This document shows, piece after piece, positions 25,277 through 33,317 of a stretch of 64,000 nucleotides of DNA. Source of the DNA: Roseobacter sp. GAI101 (GTDB taxonomy: Bacteria > Pseudomonadota > Alphaproteobacteria > Rhodobacterales > Rhodobacteraceae); contig NZ_DS999213.1 in NCBI RefSeq assembly GCF_000156335.1, forward strand, positions 1,429,372 to 1,493,371, in the 5' to 3' direction. Below the pieces are notes generated by a model. The model was not told where the DNA came from. It worked only from the letters and a program-made list of their open reading frames with translations, and did not search any database. How positions within the stretch are numbered: the first letter of the stretch is position 1; each line of letters begins with the position of its first letter. A program made the position numbers and the translations under genes.

Positions 25277-25304
25277 TTGTGACACACTGCGACGTGAGTA
25301 GATT
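25277..25304 (+). promoter_or_regulatory. Possible promoter of the bufferin operon
   Basis: TTGTGA (25277-25282), a 16-base spacer, and TAGATT (25299-25304) form a weak housekeeping-type promoter about 65 bases before the first gene. Metal-stress operons of this type may use ECF sigma factors, but no clear ECF -35/-10 pair was identified here. Confidence 0.25.
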
Positions 25305-25369
25305 TGTCGCACCGGTTCGGTTTTAACTGAAGTATAGAAACCAGAAACACCCAACCCGGAGGAACTGAA

Positions 25370-25672
25370 ATGTCCATAACACTGAAAACTTTCGCCGTCG
25401 CCAGTGCCGTTGCAACGGCTTTCGCCGCCCAGACATCCCCCGCCAACGCCGCCACGAAAGAGAAATGCTTTGGCGTGGCTCTGGCTGGTGAAAACGGTTG
25501 CGCGGCCGGTCCCGGCACCACCTGCGCAGGCACATCCGTCACCGATTACCAGGGCAACGCCTGGACGCTGGTTGACGCGGGCACATGCGAATCCATGGAT
25601 CTGCCGGAAATGGCCGACGGGTCCGAGCGTAAAGGATCGCTTGAGGCCGTTGACCGCGACCTGCCCGCCTAA
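25370..25672 (+). CDS. bufA: Bufferin-type precursor (DUF2282), BufA-like
   Basis: This 100-residue exported protein has a signal peptide ending near residue 27 (ANA/ATK). The mature core contains four cysteines at 33, 44, 52 and 73 in the DUF2282 arrangement: [21 protein letters not shown] and AGTCESM. In bufferins the core is modified by the next gene's product on cysteines, and the periplasmic peptide chelates copper. An acidic tail follows ([16 protein letters not shown]). A strong GGAGGAA ribosome binding site precedes the ATG. Whether this copy is truly a copper binder is inferred from family and context. Confidence 0.88.
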   Translation: MSITLKTFAVASAVATAFAAQTSPANAATKEKCFGVALAGENGCAAGPGTTCAGTSVTDYQGNAWTLVDAGTCESMDLPEMADGSERKGSLEAVDRDLPA

Positions 25673-25749
25673 ACAGCCCTCAGCGCAGGCCGCACCCCCG
25701 CCGCCTGCGCCCCGCTTGGCTGGTAATATCCTGATTGAAAGGGCGCGTC

Positions 25750-26598
25750 ATGCTTGATGATGAACGCCGCTTTGATGGCCTGCCTGCACGTCCCGGCGTT
25801 GGCTATAAACCTCAACATTTCAGCGCCTTGCAGGCCGATCCCGGCCCTGTCGCATGGATCGAGGTGCACGCGGAAAACTATATGGGCGATGGTGGCCGGC
25901 CGCATGCGCAACTGCGCGCACTGTCTGAACGGTTTGCCCTGTCCATCCACGGTGTCGGCCTGAGCATCGGCGGCGAAACCCCGCTGGACCGTGATCACCT
26001 TGCCCGCCTGAAAACGCTGTGTGACTGGGCGCAACCGGCAAGTTTTTCCGAACATCTGGCATGGTCGACCCACGGGGCCGAATATCTTAACGATCTGTTG
26101 CCCTTGCCCTATACCGACGCGACCCTTGCCCGCGTCGCCAGCCATATTGCCCAGGTTCAGGACGTGTTGGGGCGGCAAATGCTGCTCGAAAACCCCTCCA
26201 GTTACCTCGCTTTTGCGGACTCAACGATGTCCGAGACTGAATTTCTGGCGGCCCTTGTTGACAGAACCGGCTGCGGCCTGCTGCTGGATGTGAACAACGT
26301 CTTTGTCTCGGCCACCAATCTGGACCTGTCCGCGCAGGCCTATCTGGATGCCTACCCCCTTGCCCATGTGCAAGAGTTCCATGTCGGCGGCCACGATGAA
26401 GACCACGATGACACCGGTGCCCCCTTGCTGATCGACAGCCATGGCAAACACGTGATCGATCCGGTCTGGACCCTGCTAGAGCACGCTTTGGCCACAACAG
26501 GCCCCAAGCCTGTTCTGGTTGAGTGGGACAATCACGTGCCCGACTGGCCGACGCTGCGTGCACAAGCACAGCGCGCCGCCAAGGCGCTTGCGACGTGA
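25750..26598 (+). CDS. bufB: MNIO/DUF692 peptide-modifying enzyme, BufB-like
   Basis: This 282-residue enzyme belongs to the multinuclear non-heme iron oxidative family (TIM barrel). Likely metal ligands can be seen: H68 (SIHGVG), H102 (SEHLAWS), E147 (LLENPSSY), D180 and N182 (LLDVNNVF), H211 and H215 (EFHVGGH), D229 and H231 (DSHGKH), E258 (LVEWDNH). It is expected to modify precursor cysteines oxidatively, probably to thiooxazoles as in known bufferins. The ATG at 25750 lies 77 bases after the precursor gene. Its stop overlaps the GTG of the partner gene. Confidence 0.9.
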   Translation: MLDDERRFDGLPARPGVGYKPQHFSALQADPGPVAWIEVHAENYMGDGGRPHAQLRALSERFALSIHGVGLSIGGETPLDRDHLARLKTLCDWAQPASFSEHLAWSTHGAEYLNDLLPLPYTDATLARVASHIAQVQDVLGRQMLLENPSSYLAFADSTMSETEFLAALVDRTGCGLLLDVNNVFVSATNLDLSAQAYLDAYPLAHVQEFHVGGHDEDHDDTGAPLLIDSHGKHVIDPVWTLLEHALATTGPKPVLVEWDNHVPDWPTLRAQAQRAAKALAT

Positions 26599-27344
26599 GC
26601 GACCAAACCACCTTTCGGCAAGGGCTGCTTGACCCGTCGCGCGCCACCCCCGACGGGCTGAAGGGGCCAGCAAACGCGCCTGCGGGCAAACGCTATGACG
26701 TCTACCGCAACAATGTCACCCATTCGCTGATTGCAGCCCTGCAAACCGCGTTTCCCCTGGTGCGCAAGATTCTGGGCGGCCAAAGCTTTGACAGCTTGGC
26801 CCCGATCTATGTCCGTGCACACCCGCCCAAATCGCCCGTGATGATGCAGTACGGCATTGATTTTCCAGCATTTCTGGAAACCCTGCCGCAGCTTTCAAAG
26901 CTTGGGTATCTGCCCGATTGCGCCCGTTTTGATCTGGCCTTGCGCGGCTCCTACCATGCCGCCGACGCAGCCCCCTTTGATCTGGCCGCGTTCCAGACCC
27001 TGCCCCCCGATGAAATGATGGCACAGCGCCTGCCCGTCGCACCGGCCACGCGCATTCTGCGCTCGCACTGGCCGCTGTATGACATCTGGCGGTTCAACAC
27101 GGTCGCCGATGCGCCCAAGCCGCGGCCCGTAGCGCAGGACGTGATGATCACGCGGCCGCAGTTTGATCCCGAACCGCATCTTCTCCCCCCGGGGGCCGCA
27201 GATTGGCTTGACCGCTTGGCACAAGGTGACAGTGTTCAGGCCGCCCATGACGCGACCCTGACGACGACGCCCGAATTCGATCTGGCTGCCACTCTCGTCG
27301 TCACCCTGGGCAAAAGCGCTTTTTGCACCGATGAGGGGCGCTAG
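26595..27344 (+). CDS. bufC: DUF2063 partner protein, BufC-like
   Basis: This 249-residue protein has an N-terminal DUF2063 domain ([18 protein letters not shown], then [29 protein letters not shown]). A second region (about 140-249) includes [16 protein letters not shown]. In MNIO systems this partner binds the precursor leader and brings it to the oxidase. The GTG start at 26595 overlaps the stop of the previous gene (GTGA), showing translational coupling. The partner is soluble and cytoplasmic, consistent with modification before export. Confidence 0.88.
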   Translation: MSDQTTFRQGLLDPSRATPDGLKGPANAPAGKRYDVYRNNVTHSLIAALQTAFPLVRKILGGQSFDSLAPIYVRAHPPKSPVMMQYGIDFPAFLETLPQLSKLGYLPDCARFDLALRGSYHAADAAPFDLAAFQTLPPDEMMAQRLPVAPATRILRSHWPLYDIWRFNTVADAPKPRPVAQDVMITRPQFDPEPHLLPPGAADWLDRLAQGDSVQAAHDATLTTTPEFDLAATLVVTLGKSAFCTDEGR

Positions 27345-27345
27345 G

Positions 27346-27888
27346 ATGGCACGAACACTCGGACGCTACGACAGCCTTGTCACTTTTGTGGAAAGCCAGA
27401 CTTGGCTGCTGCCAACCCTCGCGCGGCTGATTTTCACGGGCGTTCTGTCGCTTTACTTTTTCAACTCTGGCTTGACGAAACTGGGTGACGGGTTTCTTGG
27501 CATTCTTGCCCCCAGCACCGGGGCCTATGTGCAGATTTTTCCCCGCGCCTTCGAGGCCGTCGGATATGACACGGATGGGCTGGGCCTATTTCATGACCTG
27601 ATCGTGCTGGGCGGGACGCTGGCCGAATTCGCGCTGCCCATGCTGATCATCATCGGGCTTTTCACCCGCTTCGCGGCGATCGGCATGATCGGCTTTGTCG
27701 TGCTGCAATCGCTTACCGATGTGATTGGCCATGGCCAGACCGGGGTGCTGGGGGCATGGTTCGACCGCTTTCCCGACGCTGCTATTCTGGACCAACGGGC
27801 CTTTTGGGTCTTTGTCTTGCTGACCCTCGCGGTGAAGGGAGGCGGTCCGCTGTCGCTCGACCGTCTGATCGTGGCGCGCACCCGCTAG
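27346..27888 (+). CDS. bufD: DoxX family membrane protein, BufD-like
   Basis: This 180-residue inner-membrane protein has four hydrophobic segments. The first contains LARLIFTGVLSLYFFNSGLTKL, the DoxX start pattern. It is the usual fourth gene of DUF2282-DUF692-DUF2063 operons. Its role is not established; ideas include help with export, redox or quinone-linked electron supply. The ATG at 27346 follows AGGGGCGCTAGG and lies one base after the previous stop. It ends the operon, 10 bases before a convergent gene. Confidence 0.85.
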   Translation: MARTLGRYDSLVTFVESQTWLLPTLARLIFTGVLSLYFFNSGLTKLGDGFLGILAPSTGAYVQIFPRAFEAVGYDTDGLGLFHDLIVLGGTLAEFALPMLIIIGLFTRFAAIGMIGFVVLQSLTDVIGHGQTGVLGAWFDRFPDAAILDQRAFWVFVLLTLAVKGGGPLSLDRLIVARTR

Positions 27889-27898
27889 GTATACGCTG

Positions 27899-28216
27899 TT
27901 ACAATGCGGTCACTTGCGCCGCGACATCCTTGGTCCAGCCAAGATACAGCGTGCCATCCGCATCAATCAACGGGCGCTTCATCAACGCAGGATGCGCGGC
28001 AATCAGCGCCAGCGGATCTTGGTCGCGTTCTTGTGAATCAAGGCCCCGCCATGTGGTTGAACGCGTGTTCAACAACGCCGCCCCGAATTGCGCAAAAGCG
28101 CGCGCCATCACGTCGTCGGGGACACCGTCAGCGCGGACATCCACCAGCGTCGCATCCGGCAGGCTGCGCAGCGCCTTGCGGCAGGTATCACAATTTTTCA
28201 GACCGTAGATGATCAT
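27899..28216 (-). CDS. ArsC/Spx-like thioredoxin-fold protein
   Basis: This 105-residue protein has the ArsC-family N-terminus IIYGLKNCDTCRKALRSL with the CxxC pair (Cys9, Cys12), and the late KRPLIDADGTLYLGW block. That fits the YffB/ArsC-like group (often glutathione-dependent) rather than true arsenate reductase. The ATG at 28216 was chosen as the family start, with GGGGA upstream. It converges with the bufferin operon and has no ars genes nearby, so an arsenate role is doubtful. Confidence 0.82.
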   Translation of the reverse strand: MIIYGLKNCDTCRKALRSLPDATLVDVRADGVPDDVMARAFAQFGAALLNTRSTTWRGLDSQERDQDPLALIAAHPALMKRPLIDADGTLYLGWTKDVAAQVTAL

Positions 28217-28485
28217 ATTTTCCCCGTATCGATAAGCTTCCCGGCATGTGACATCACGGTGCAGGCCGGATTTCATTTCCCCGCAGCATGCCCCACTTTT
28301 CAAGCAAGGCGGCGCAAGGCTTTCTGACGCGGTCAGAGCCTTTCAGCAAGACGCAATACGACACAGAAAGGATGGGAAACAGGCGATCAGAAACCGTCAG
28401 ATGGCCACGGATCGAAGCGTACATTATAAAGAAACCGCGGCGCTCGTCGACCGCTGCCGCTCTACATCATCTCGGGCGGGCGTCT

Positions 28486-28779
28486 TCAGCGGCAGCCTTT
28501 CTCACCGGGCAGGCAGGAATAGCTGACCGGTCTGGGCTGGTAATACCGTGCCTTGTGCGCCTTCTTGACCGGATGCGCCATCATGCTTTGGTAGCTGACG
28601 CTTTGGTTGGGCGTCCCGCAGCAGATCACACCGGCAATCGTAATCGGCTGAAGGCCCGCGGGGCAGTAATTCGCCGTGGTCGGGTAAGGGTAAATCTTGG
28701 CTTCGGCAGAGACCTGTGCAGGGGCCAGCGCGCCCGCCATCATGCTGATCCCGACGATCATTGCTGTTTGTAGACGCAT
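28486..28779 (-). CDS. Small exported Cys-rich hypothetical protein
   Basis: This 97-residue protein has a signal peptide (about 1-25, ending QVSA) followed by YPTTANYCPAGLQPITIAGVICCGTPNQ and a basic, Tyr/Pro-rich tail (YYQPRPVSYSCLPGEKGCR). Five mature cysteines are visible, so disulphides in the periplasm are likely. No domain is recognised. The second of two adjacent ATGs is used because GAGGG is then 5 bases away. It lies between an ArsC-like gene and the P450, without an evident link to either. Confidence 0.65.
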   Translation of the reverse strand: MRLQTAMIVGISMMAGALAPAQVSAEAKIYPYPTTANYCPAGLQPITIAGVICCGTPNQSVSYQSMMAHPVKKAHKARYYQPRPVSYSCLPGEKGCR

Positions 28780-28845
28780 CATATCCCTCGTTTTTTTCCG
28801 CTTTTGTTAAACTCTGCCCAGCGTGGGGCCCCAAGTCCAGCCTTT

Positions 28846-30045
28846 TCAGCCGACAACGGGCGAGTACAGCCGTGTGGGCAGGCGTGCGGGACCATGAAAC
28901 CGGATCCGTCCGCCCAATTGCCGCCCCTGCCCGATTTCATACGCCGGATAACGCGCAAGGAACCGCGCCAGCGCGATGCGCCCTTCCATCCGCGCGAGGG
29001 TCAGACCGACGCAGACATGCGGCCCGCCGGCAAAGGCAAGGTGGCGGTTGGGGTGACGCGTGATGTCGAACCGGGTGGGGTCGTCGAACACGGCCGGGTC
29101 GCGGTTGGCGGCACCGATGCACAGATGCAGGTTGGTGCCTGCGGGGATGTCATGACCGCCAAGGGTAACGGGCGCGGTCGTCTCGCGATTGCCGAACTGG
29201 TTGGGCGACCGGAAGCGCAACACCTCTTCGACGCAGGTGTTGATCAGCGACGGATCGGCCAGCAGCTTCGCGCGTTGATCGGGGTGGTCGTGCAGCAGGG
29301 CAAGGCCCGAGCCGATCAGGTTCGTCGTCGTCTCGTGGCCCGCGTTCAGGATGAAAATACAGTTCTGGATCAGCTCGATTTCCGTGAGCGTCCCGCCGTC
29401 GTCGCCGTTGATCAGACGGGTCAGCACGTCGGTCTCCGGATCACCGGGGGATGCTTTTCGGCGCGTGATCAAGTCTTGCAGGTAGGCTTTGAAATCGCGG
29501 ACGGCTTGGTGGCCGCGTTCCAGTTGCGCGCCCGTCAGCGTGGGCTCCAGCGCGCCGAGGATGGCGAGGGACCAGTCGCGCAGGGGGCCGCGCTCGGAGA
29601 GCGGCACATCAAGCAGGTTGCCGATGATCTGGATCGGAATGGTCGCGGCGAAATCTTCGACCAGATCGGCGTCGCGGGGCATTTCGTCGAGCAGTTGGTC
29701 GACGATAGCGATCAGCCCCGGCTCCATCCGCGCCAGCGCCTTGGGCGTCAGGGCGGCGGTCATGATGCGGCGCACGCGGGTGTGCAGGGGCGGATCGTTG
29801 AACACGAGGCTGGTGGTGTGGTGTTCGAACAGCGGCGAGCCGACCCCGAATTTCGGGGCAAAGGCGGCGTGTTTATCCGAGATATAGTTGGTCGTGTCAC
29901 GGTAGATCTTGCTGAGATCGGCGTGGCTGGAGATCAGAAACGACCCGTCGGGCTGCGGACACACAGGCGCGTCGGCCAGCAGTTGGTCGTACTGGGGAAA
30001 GGGGTTGTCGGTGAACCCGTCGGGGGGATTGGAGAGATCAAACAT
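28846..30045 (-). CDS. Cytochrome P450
   Basis: This 399-residue bacterial class P450 is soluble and has all key motifs. The I-helix oxygen-binding motif is AGHETT (235-240). The K-helix ExxR is E274-R277 (EVLRFRS). The heme loop FAGGPHVCVG places the thiolate at Cys345. It needs ferredoxin and reductase partners, none of which lie nearby, so the substrate and electron donors are unknown. The sequence resembles CYP groups that hydroxylate fatty acids or terpenes, but this is only a general impression. The low-GC stretch upstream may separate it from thyX transcription. Confidence 0.92.
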   Translation of the reverse strand: MFDLSNPPDGFTDNPFPQYDQLLADAPVCPQPDGSFLISSHADLSKIYRDTTNYISDKHAAFAPKFGVGSPLFEHHTTSLVFNDPPLHTRVRRIMTAALTPKALARMEPGLIAIVDQLLDEMPRDADLVEDFAATIPIQIIGNLLDVPLSERGPLRDWSLAILGALEPTLTGAQLERGHQAVRDFKAYLQDLITRRKASPGDPETDVLTRLINGDDGGTLTEIELIQNCIFILNAGHETTTNLIGSGLALLHDHPDQRAKLLADPSLINTCVEEVLRFRSPNQFGNRETTAPVTLGGHDIPAGTNLHLCIGAANRDPAVFDDPTRFDITRHPNRHLAFAGGPHVCVGLTLARMEGRIALARFLARYPAYEIGQGRQLGGRIRFHGPARLPTRLYSPVVG

Positions 30046-30347
30046 GAGGGGAGTTTGAGCGGATTTTAGGGTAAGTCAATACGCCTCCCCTCCGGTTACC
30101 CGCGGGTAACCTAACGTATTGTTATTGTTGATTTATTTATGGTTAAGCGAGCGTTCGATGGGGCGTAGGGGGTATTTATCCCCCGTTGCGGTGAGGTGGG
30201 GAAAATACCTACTCTACGGGCACCGCCGCGCCCGCCCCGTGGGGGCGGTTCGGGCGCTGCCAAATCGGAGATTTGGCATTGAGGAGGAGAGATTTGGAGA
30301 ATTTTTCGGTAACGAAACATTCGCAGATCTCGGATCACAACGCGTTG
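30046..30347. other. AT-rich intergenic stretch between P450 and the GYQP gene
   Basis: About 300 bases without a supported gene. The first 100 bases hold the P450 promoter region with AT-rich sequence (TTGTTATTGTTGATTTATTT). The rest is mixed, with two strong hairpins at 30228-30278 and a third partial copy of GATTTGG near 30291. No open frame has a ribosome binding site or recognisable protein. Confidence 0.5.
30228..30278. terminator. Paired hairpins downstream of the GYQP gene
   Basis: Two adjacent stems are visible. One has outer arms GCGCCCG (30228-30234) and CGGGCGC (30251-30257) with inner CCCC/GGGG. The other is TGCCAAATC (30258-30266) with GATTTGGCA (30270-30278) around a GGA loop. 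They lie about 70 bases after the stop of the minus-strand small gene and may end that transcript, though there is no T-run. Confidence 0.45.
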
Positions 30348-30533
30348 CTAATCGCCTTTAGTGCTCTCTGCGCTTCCTTTACTAGGCGGGTTGGAAGGTG
30401 TGCCTGCGGCGCTCTGAGAACCAGCAGGTTTGTAGCCATTACCGATGGATGGTTGATATCCCTTTTCGATTGGTTCGGTTGGTTGGTAACCTTCTTTAAT
30501 ATAGACTGATTTTCCGTCATTCTTGGATTTCAT
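30348..30533 (-). CDS. Small GYQP-repeat protein coupled to the DUF6338 gene
   Basis: This 61-residue polar protein has repeated EGYQPTE, KGYQPSI and NGYKPAG motifs and an Asn/Pro/Ser/Gly/Lys tail (TPSNPPSKGSAESTKGD). It has no signal peptide or membrane segment. Two points support it as real: AAGGAT sits about 9 bases before the ATG, and the ATG is one base after the stop of the upstream gene. I recall similar short GYQP proteins next to DUF6338-like genes but cannot confirm it. Function unknown; the base composition is unlike the surrounding genes. Confidence 0.65.
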   Translation of the reverse strand: MKSKNDGKSVYIKEGYQPTEPIEKGYQPSIGNGYKPAGSQSAAGTPSNPPSKGSAESTKGD

Positions 30534-30534
30534 T

Positions 30535-31113
30535 TTATTTATCCTTAATAATTTCTATAGCTCTGATATCGCTCTCGTTGATCCATACACCTCTTTTACG
30601 ATCCACCTCCACAAAACTAAAATCATCTCTGCATGTGTTCTCAAGGAAAATATCTCTGCTTTTTAGATCAGAGGAGGCCATGGAAGCCGGTCCTAAAACT
30701 CCATAGTACTCATTACCTGAAAAAAGCTTCACAACTACCCAAGAAGAACCTTCTCGGTTTCCGAAAACGTAATCCCAAGCAGTAGGGCTGGAATGAACTG
30801 GATTTAGCCCAACTCTTGCCAACAGGCTTCTAAAAATTCCTTTCTGAGCAAATAGTCCAAGACTAAAACCTACAAATAAAGGTAAAACAAATAGAAAATT
30901 GAACATCGACCAATAACTATTGCTACCGATAATTTTATAAATCGGAAATGAAGCTGCAAAATATATTGATGAAACCATTAAGTATTCAAAAATACTTGAT
31001 GCAACGCTAACCATTCGCCCAGTAAGAAATCGACTACGACCAAACATTATGAGAAATCCCGGCCCTAAAAGCGAGAGAGCCAGAATCCCCCCTTGGAGGT
31101 CTTCGATCTTCAT
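30535..31113 (-). CDS. Membrane protein, probable DUF6338 family
   Basis: This 192-residue protein has three hydrophobic segments in the first half: LQGGILALSLLGPGFLIMFG, a second around residues 45-60, and FNFLFVLPLFVGFSLGLFAQ. A soluble C-terminal half includes WDYVFGNREGSSWVVVKLFSGNEYYGVLGPAS and resembles DUF6338. The gene is strikingly AT-rich and uses codons unlike its neighbours, which suggests recent transfer. Its ATG overlaps the thyX stop (TGATG), so it is read as part of the thyX transcript. A GYQP-type small gene follows one base later. Confidence 0.7.
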   Translation of the reverse strand: MKIEDLQGGILALSLLGPGFLIMFGRSRFLTGRMVSVASSIFEYLMVSSIYFAASFPIYKIIGSNSYWSMFNFLFVLPLFVGFSLGLFAQKGIFRSLLARVGLNPVHSSPTAWDYVFGNREGSSWVVVKLFSGNEYYGVLGPASMASSDLKSRDIFLENTCRDDFSFVEVDRKRGVWINESDIRAIEIIKDK

Positions 31114-32033
31114 CACCCAATAACCCCCATAAACTCCCGCCATTCCCCCTTGCTCATGCCTGAGGTCTCCTGCGTCACCTCCTCACCTTTCAGCATCCGG
31201 CGGATACAATCAAGGGACGTGTGGGACAGGGTTGCTCCCCCCAGACGGTAATCCTCGAACGCCTTGTAGGCGGCGGGGACCCAGTCGGCGACGACCTGAC
31301 AGATCGCGTCGGCGTATACGCGGATTTCGTATTGGGCGTGGGCGTCGGCGCGCAGGCGCAGGAAGTGGAACAGGTTGTGCAGATCGACCTTCCAGTACCA
31401 CTGCGTGTAGATGTTGGTGGGCAGGTTCATGCGGGCCAGTTCGCGGGCCAGACCGTCCTGGGGTTGGCCGTCGGGGCCGGTTTCCGAGATCATCGCCTCG
31501 TAATTGTCATAGGCGCGGTTGCTGTCGGTCTTGAGGATTTCGAGCACGCGGGCGGCCTCGGCCCCTTCGAGCACGCCGCCCCTGCCCTGATTGTTCACGA
31601 CGCTTTGGGCATTCGTGTGTTCGGGCGTGGGGATATAGAATTCGCGGTCCAGGATCGAATAGCGGGCGGAGTATTCGTTGACGTTGGCGGTCCGGTGGCG
31701 GATCCACTGGCGCGCGACAAAGACGGGCAGTTTCACGTGCAGTTTGATTTCGCACATCTCGAACGGGGTCGAATGCCAGTGACGCATGAGGTAGCGGATC
31801 AGCCCTTCGTCGTTCTGGACGGATTTCGTGCCCTTGCCATAGGACACGCGGGCAGCCTGACAGATCGCAGCGTCGTCGCCCATATAGTCGATGACGCGCA
31901 CGAACCCGTGGTCAAGCACGGGGATCGCCTTGTAAAGATAGGCTTCCATCCCTTCGGAGACGGCGCGCAGGGTCGGTTTTGCGTCGCTGCGCAGGGCGTC
32001 GATTTCGGCTTGTTGGTCTGGGCTGATGGGCAT
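31113..32033 (-). CDS. thyX: ThyX, FAD-dependent thymidylate synthase
   Basis: ThyX (306 residues) makes dTMP from dUMP with methylene-THF and NAD(P)H through FAD. The family signature RHRX7S is at residues 112-122 ([11 protein letters not shown]), followed by [14 protein letters not shown]. The C-terminal [16 protein letters not shown] block is normal. The ATG at 32033 has AGGA upstream; another in-frame ATG lies 36 bases earlier. Length is at the upper end of the family because of an N-terminal addition common in alphaproteobacteria. Its stop overlaps the start of the low-GC membrane-protein gene. Confidence 0.95.
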   Translation of the reverse strand: MPISPDQQAEIDALRSDAKPTLRAVSEGMEAYLYKAIPVLDHGFVRVIDYMGDDAAICQAARVSYGKGTKSVQNDEGLIRYLMRHWHSTPFEMCEIKLHVKLPVFVARQWIRHRTANVNEYSARYSILDREFYIPTPEHTNAQSVVNNQGRGGVLEGAEAARVLEILKTDSNRAYDNYEAMISETGPDGQPQDGLARELARMNLPTNIYTQWYWKVDLHNLFHFLRLRADAHAQYEIRVYADAICQVVADWVPAAYKAFEDYRLGGATLSHTSLDCIRRMLKGEEVTQETSGMSKGEWREFMGVIG

Positions 32034-32244
32034 GGGGCGCGTCCTGTCATGGGGCTTGGGCATTTGCATGGGATTCGCCGCTGACTATATCTGCGCAAGG
32101 CGCGCTTCGGAACCGCGATATGCAGTATTGTTTTTGGGTAGCACTTTGCGAGTAAATGCAGGCCACAGCCGCTGGATCGTTGACAACCGGGGCTTGAATT
32201 GACGACTGTCGCCGTAATTAAAAAAATATTTGAGGCAGACAGTT

Positions 32245-33312
32245 ATGAAATTTGGTGCACCAGGGCTCGTGCTGTGTCTGGTTATGGCAGGATGCGGCGA
32301 CGGCACGCCGTTTAATGGCGAGACCGACACAACAGACGGCGGAACCACGGGCACTGATACGGGTGCGACGCTGTCACGCGATGGCCTGCCCGCAGGCACG
32401 GCGTCCCCCACCCCCAATGACGGCATCTACAGGTCCGAGACACCCGATCCCGAGACTGGAAACGGCCAGGCGACGAGCTACCAGTATAACGGCGCGGATG
32501 ACACGTTCACCATCGATGGCCTCGCCTTTGACGGGGACAATGTCTATACGCGCGGAACGGCTGTCAGCAGTCTGGGCCCCTATGCAGTCTACGAAGCACC
32601 GAAAGTCGTCCAAGACAGTCAAAGTCAAGTGGACATCAATCAATTACGGCACCGTGCCATCTACGGCGTCAGCAAAAATCTTGACGGTAATGGTAATCCG
32701 GAAACACAGTTCGCGATTGTTCGGACCGGAGCCTATGTTGGCTATGGTTTCGGCGGGTTCATCTACACGCGAGAAAATGGCGTAAGCATTGAAACCGCGG
32801 CGGGAGCGCAAGGCTCCTACACAGGCAAAACCGCCGGGATACGCGATTTCGGTGGCAAGGCGGAATTGCAGTACACAACTGGCGACCTGACAATTGAAAT
32901 TGATTTTGGCGATTTCAATCCGACGTCTTCTAGCGTTGGTGATGGCGTCAAGGCGCGCTGGACAAACCGGCGGATTTTCGATGTCGACGGCGTTGACGTT
33001 ACAAACGAGGTCCTGGCCGATATTAACACAGCAAACAACGCATCAATCGGCAGCTTGCCTGATGCCCAGTTTACCATCGGGCCTGGCTCTCTGGATTCCA
33101 ATGGCGAGATTATCGGAACGGTAGTGAGCGGTTTCGAAGACAATGTTGCGGAATACAGAGGTTACGAGTCAGGGAAGTATTACGCAATCTTATCAGGCAC
33201 TAGAGGCCAAGAGATCGTAGGTGTGATGGTCTTGGAGAACACCACAGAAGACCCAGATATTAGAGTCCGCGAGACAAGCGGCTTTATTGTCTACCGCGGT
33301 CCAGCGCCTTAA
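32245..33312 (+). CDS. TbpB-like surface lipoprotein, Slam cargo candidate
   Basis: This 355-residue lipoprotein has a signal ending in LVMAGC (lipid-modified Cys17), then a low-complexity Thr/Gly/Asp linker (about 22-45) and a beta-rich body. The C-terminal part (GKYYAILSGTRGQEIVGVMVLEN) resembles the beta-barrel ends of TbpB/HpuA-type lipoproteins, where a GxxGQEVxGV-like strand is common. It lies 5 bases ahead of a Slam-family gene, so it is the likely cargo carried to the cell surface. Its ligand is unknown; no iron-uptake receptor is nearby. The ATG at 32245 is used rather than an upstream alternative. Confidence 0.75.
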   Translation: MKFGAPGLVLCLVMAGCGDGTPFNGETDTTDGGTTGTDTGATLSRDGLPAGTASPTPNDGIYRSETPDPETGNGQATSYQYNGADDTFTIDGLAFDGDNVYTRGTAVSSLGPYAVYEAPKVVQDSQSQVDINQLRHRAIYGVSKNLDGNGNPETQFAIVRTGAYVGYGFGGFIYTRENGVSIETAAGAQGSYTGKTAGIRDFGGKAELQYTTGDLTIEIDFGDFNPTSSSVGDGVKARWTNRRIFDVDGVDVTNEVLADINTANNASIGSLPDAQFTIGPGSLDSNGEIIGTVVSGFEDNVAEYRGYESGKYYAILSGTRGQEIVGVMVLENTTEDPDIRVRETSGFIVYRGPAP

Positions 33313-33317
33313 ATCGC

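Noticed and set aside
27899-28216. Arsenate reductase
   Set aside because: The sequence fits the ArsC-like/YffB group and no ars genes accompany it.
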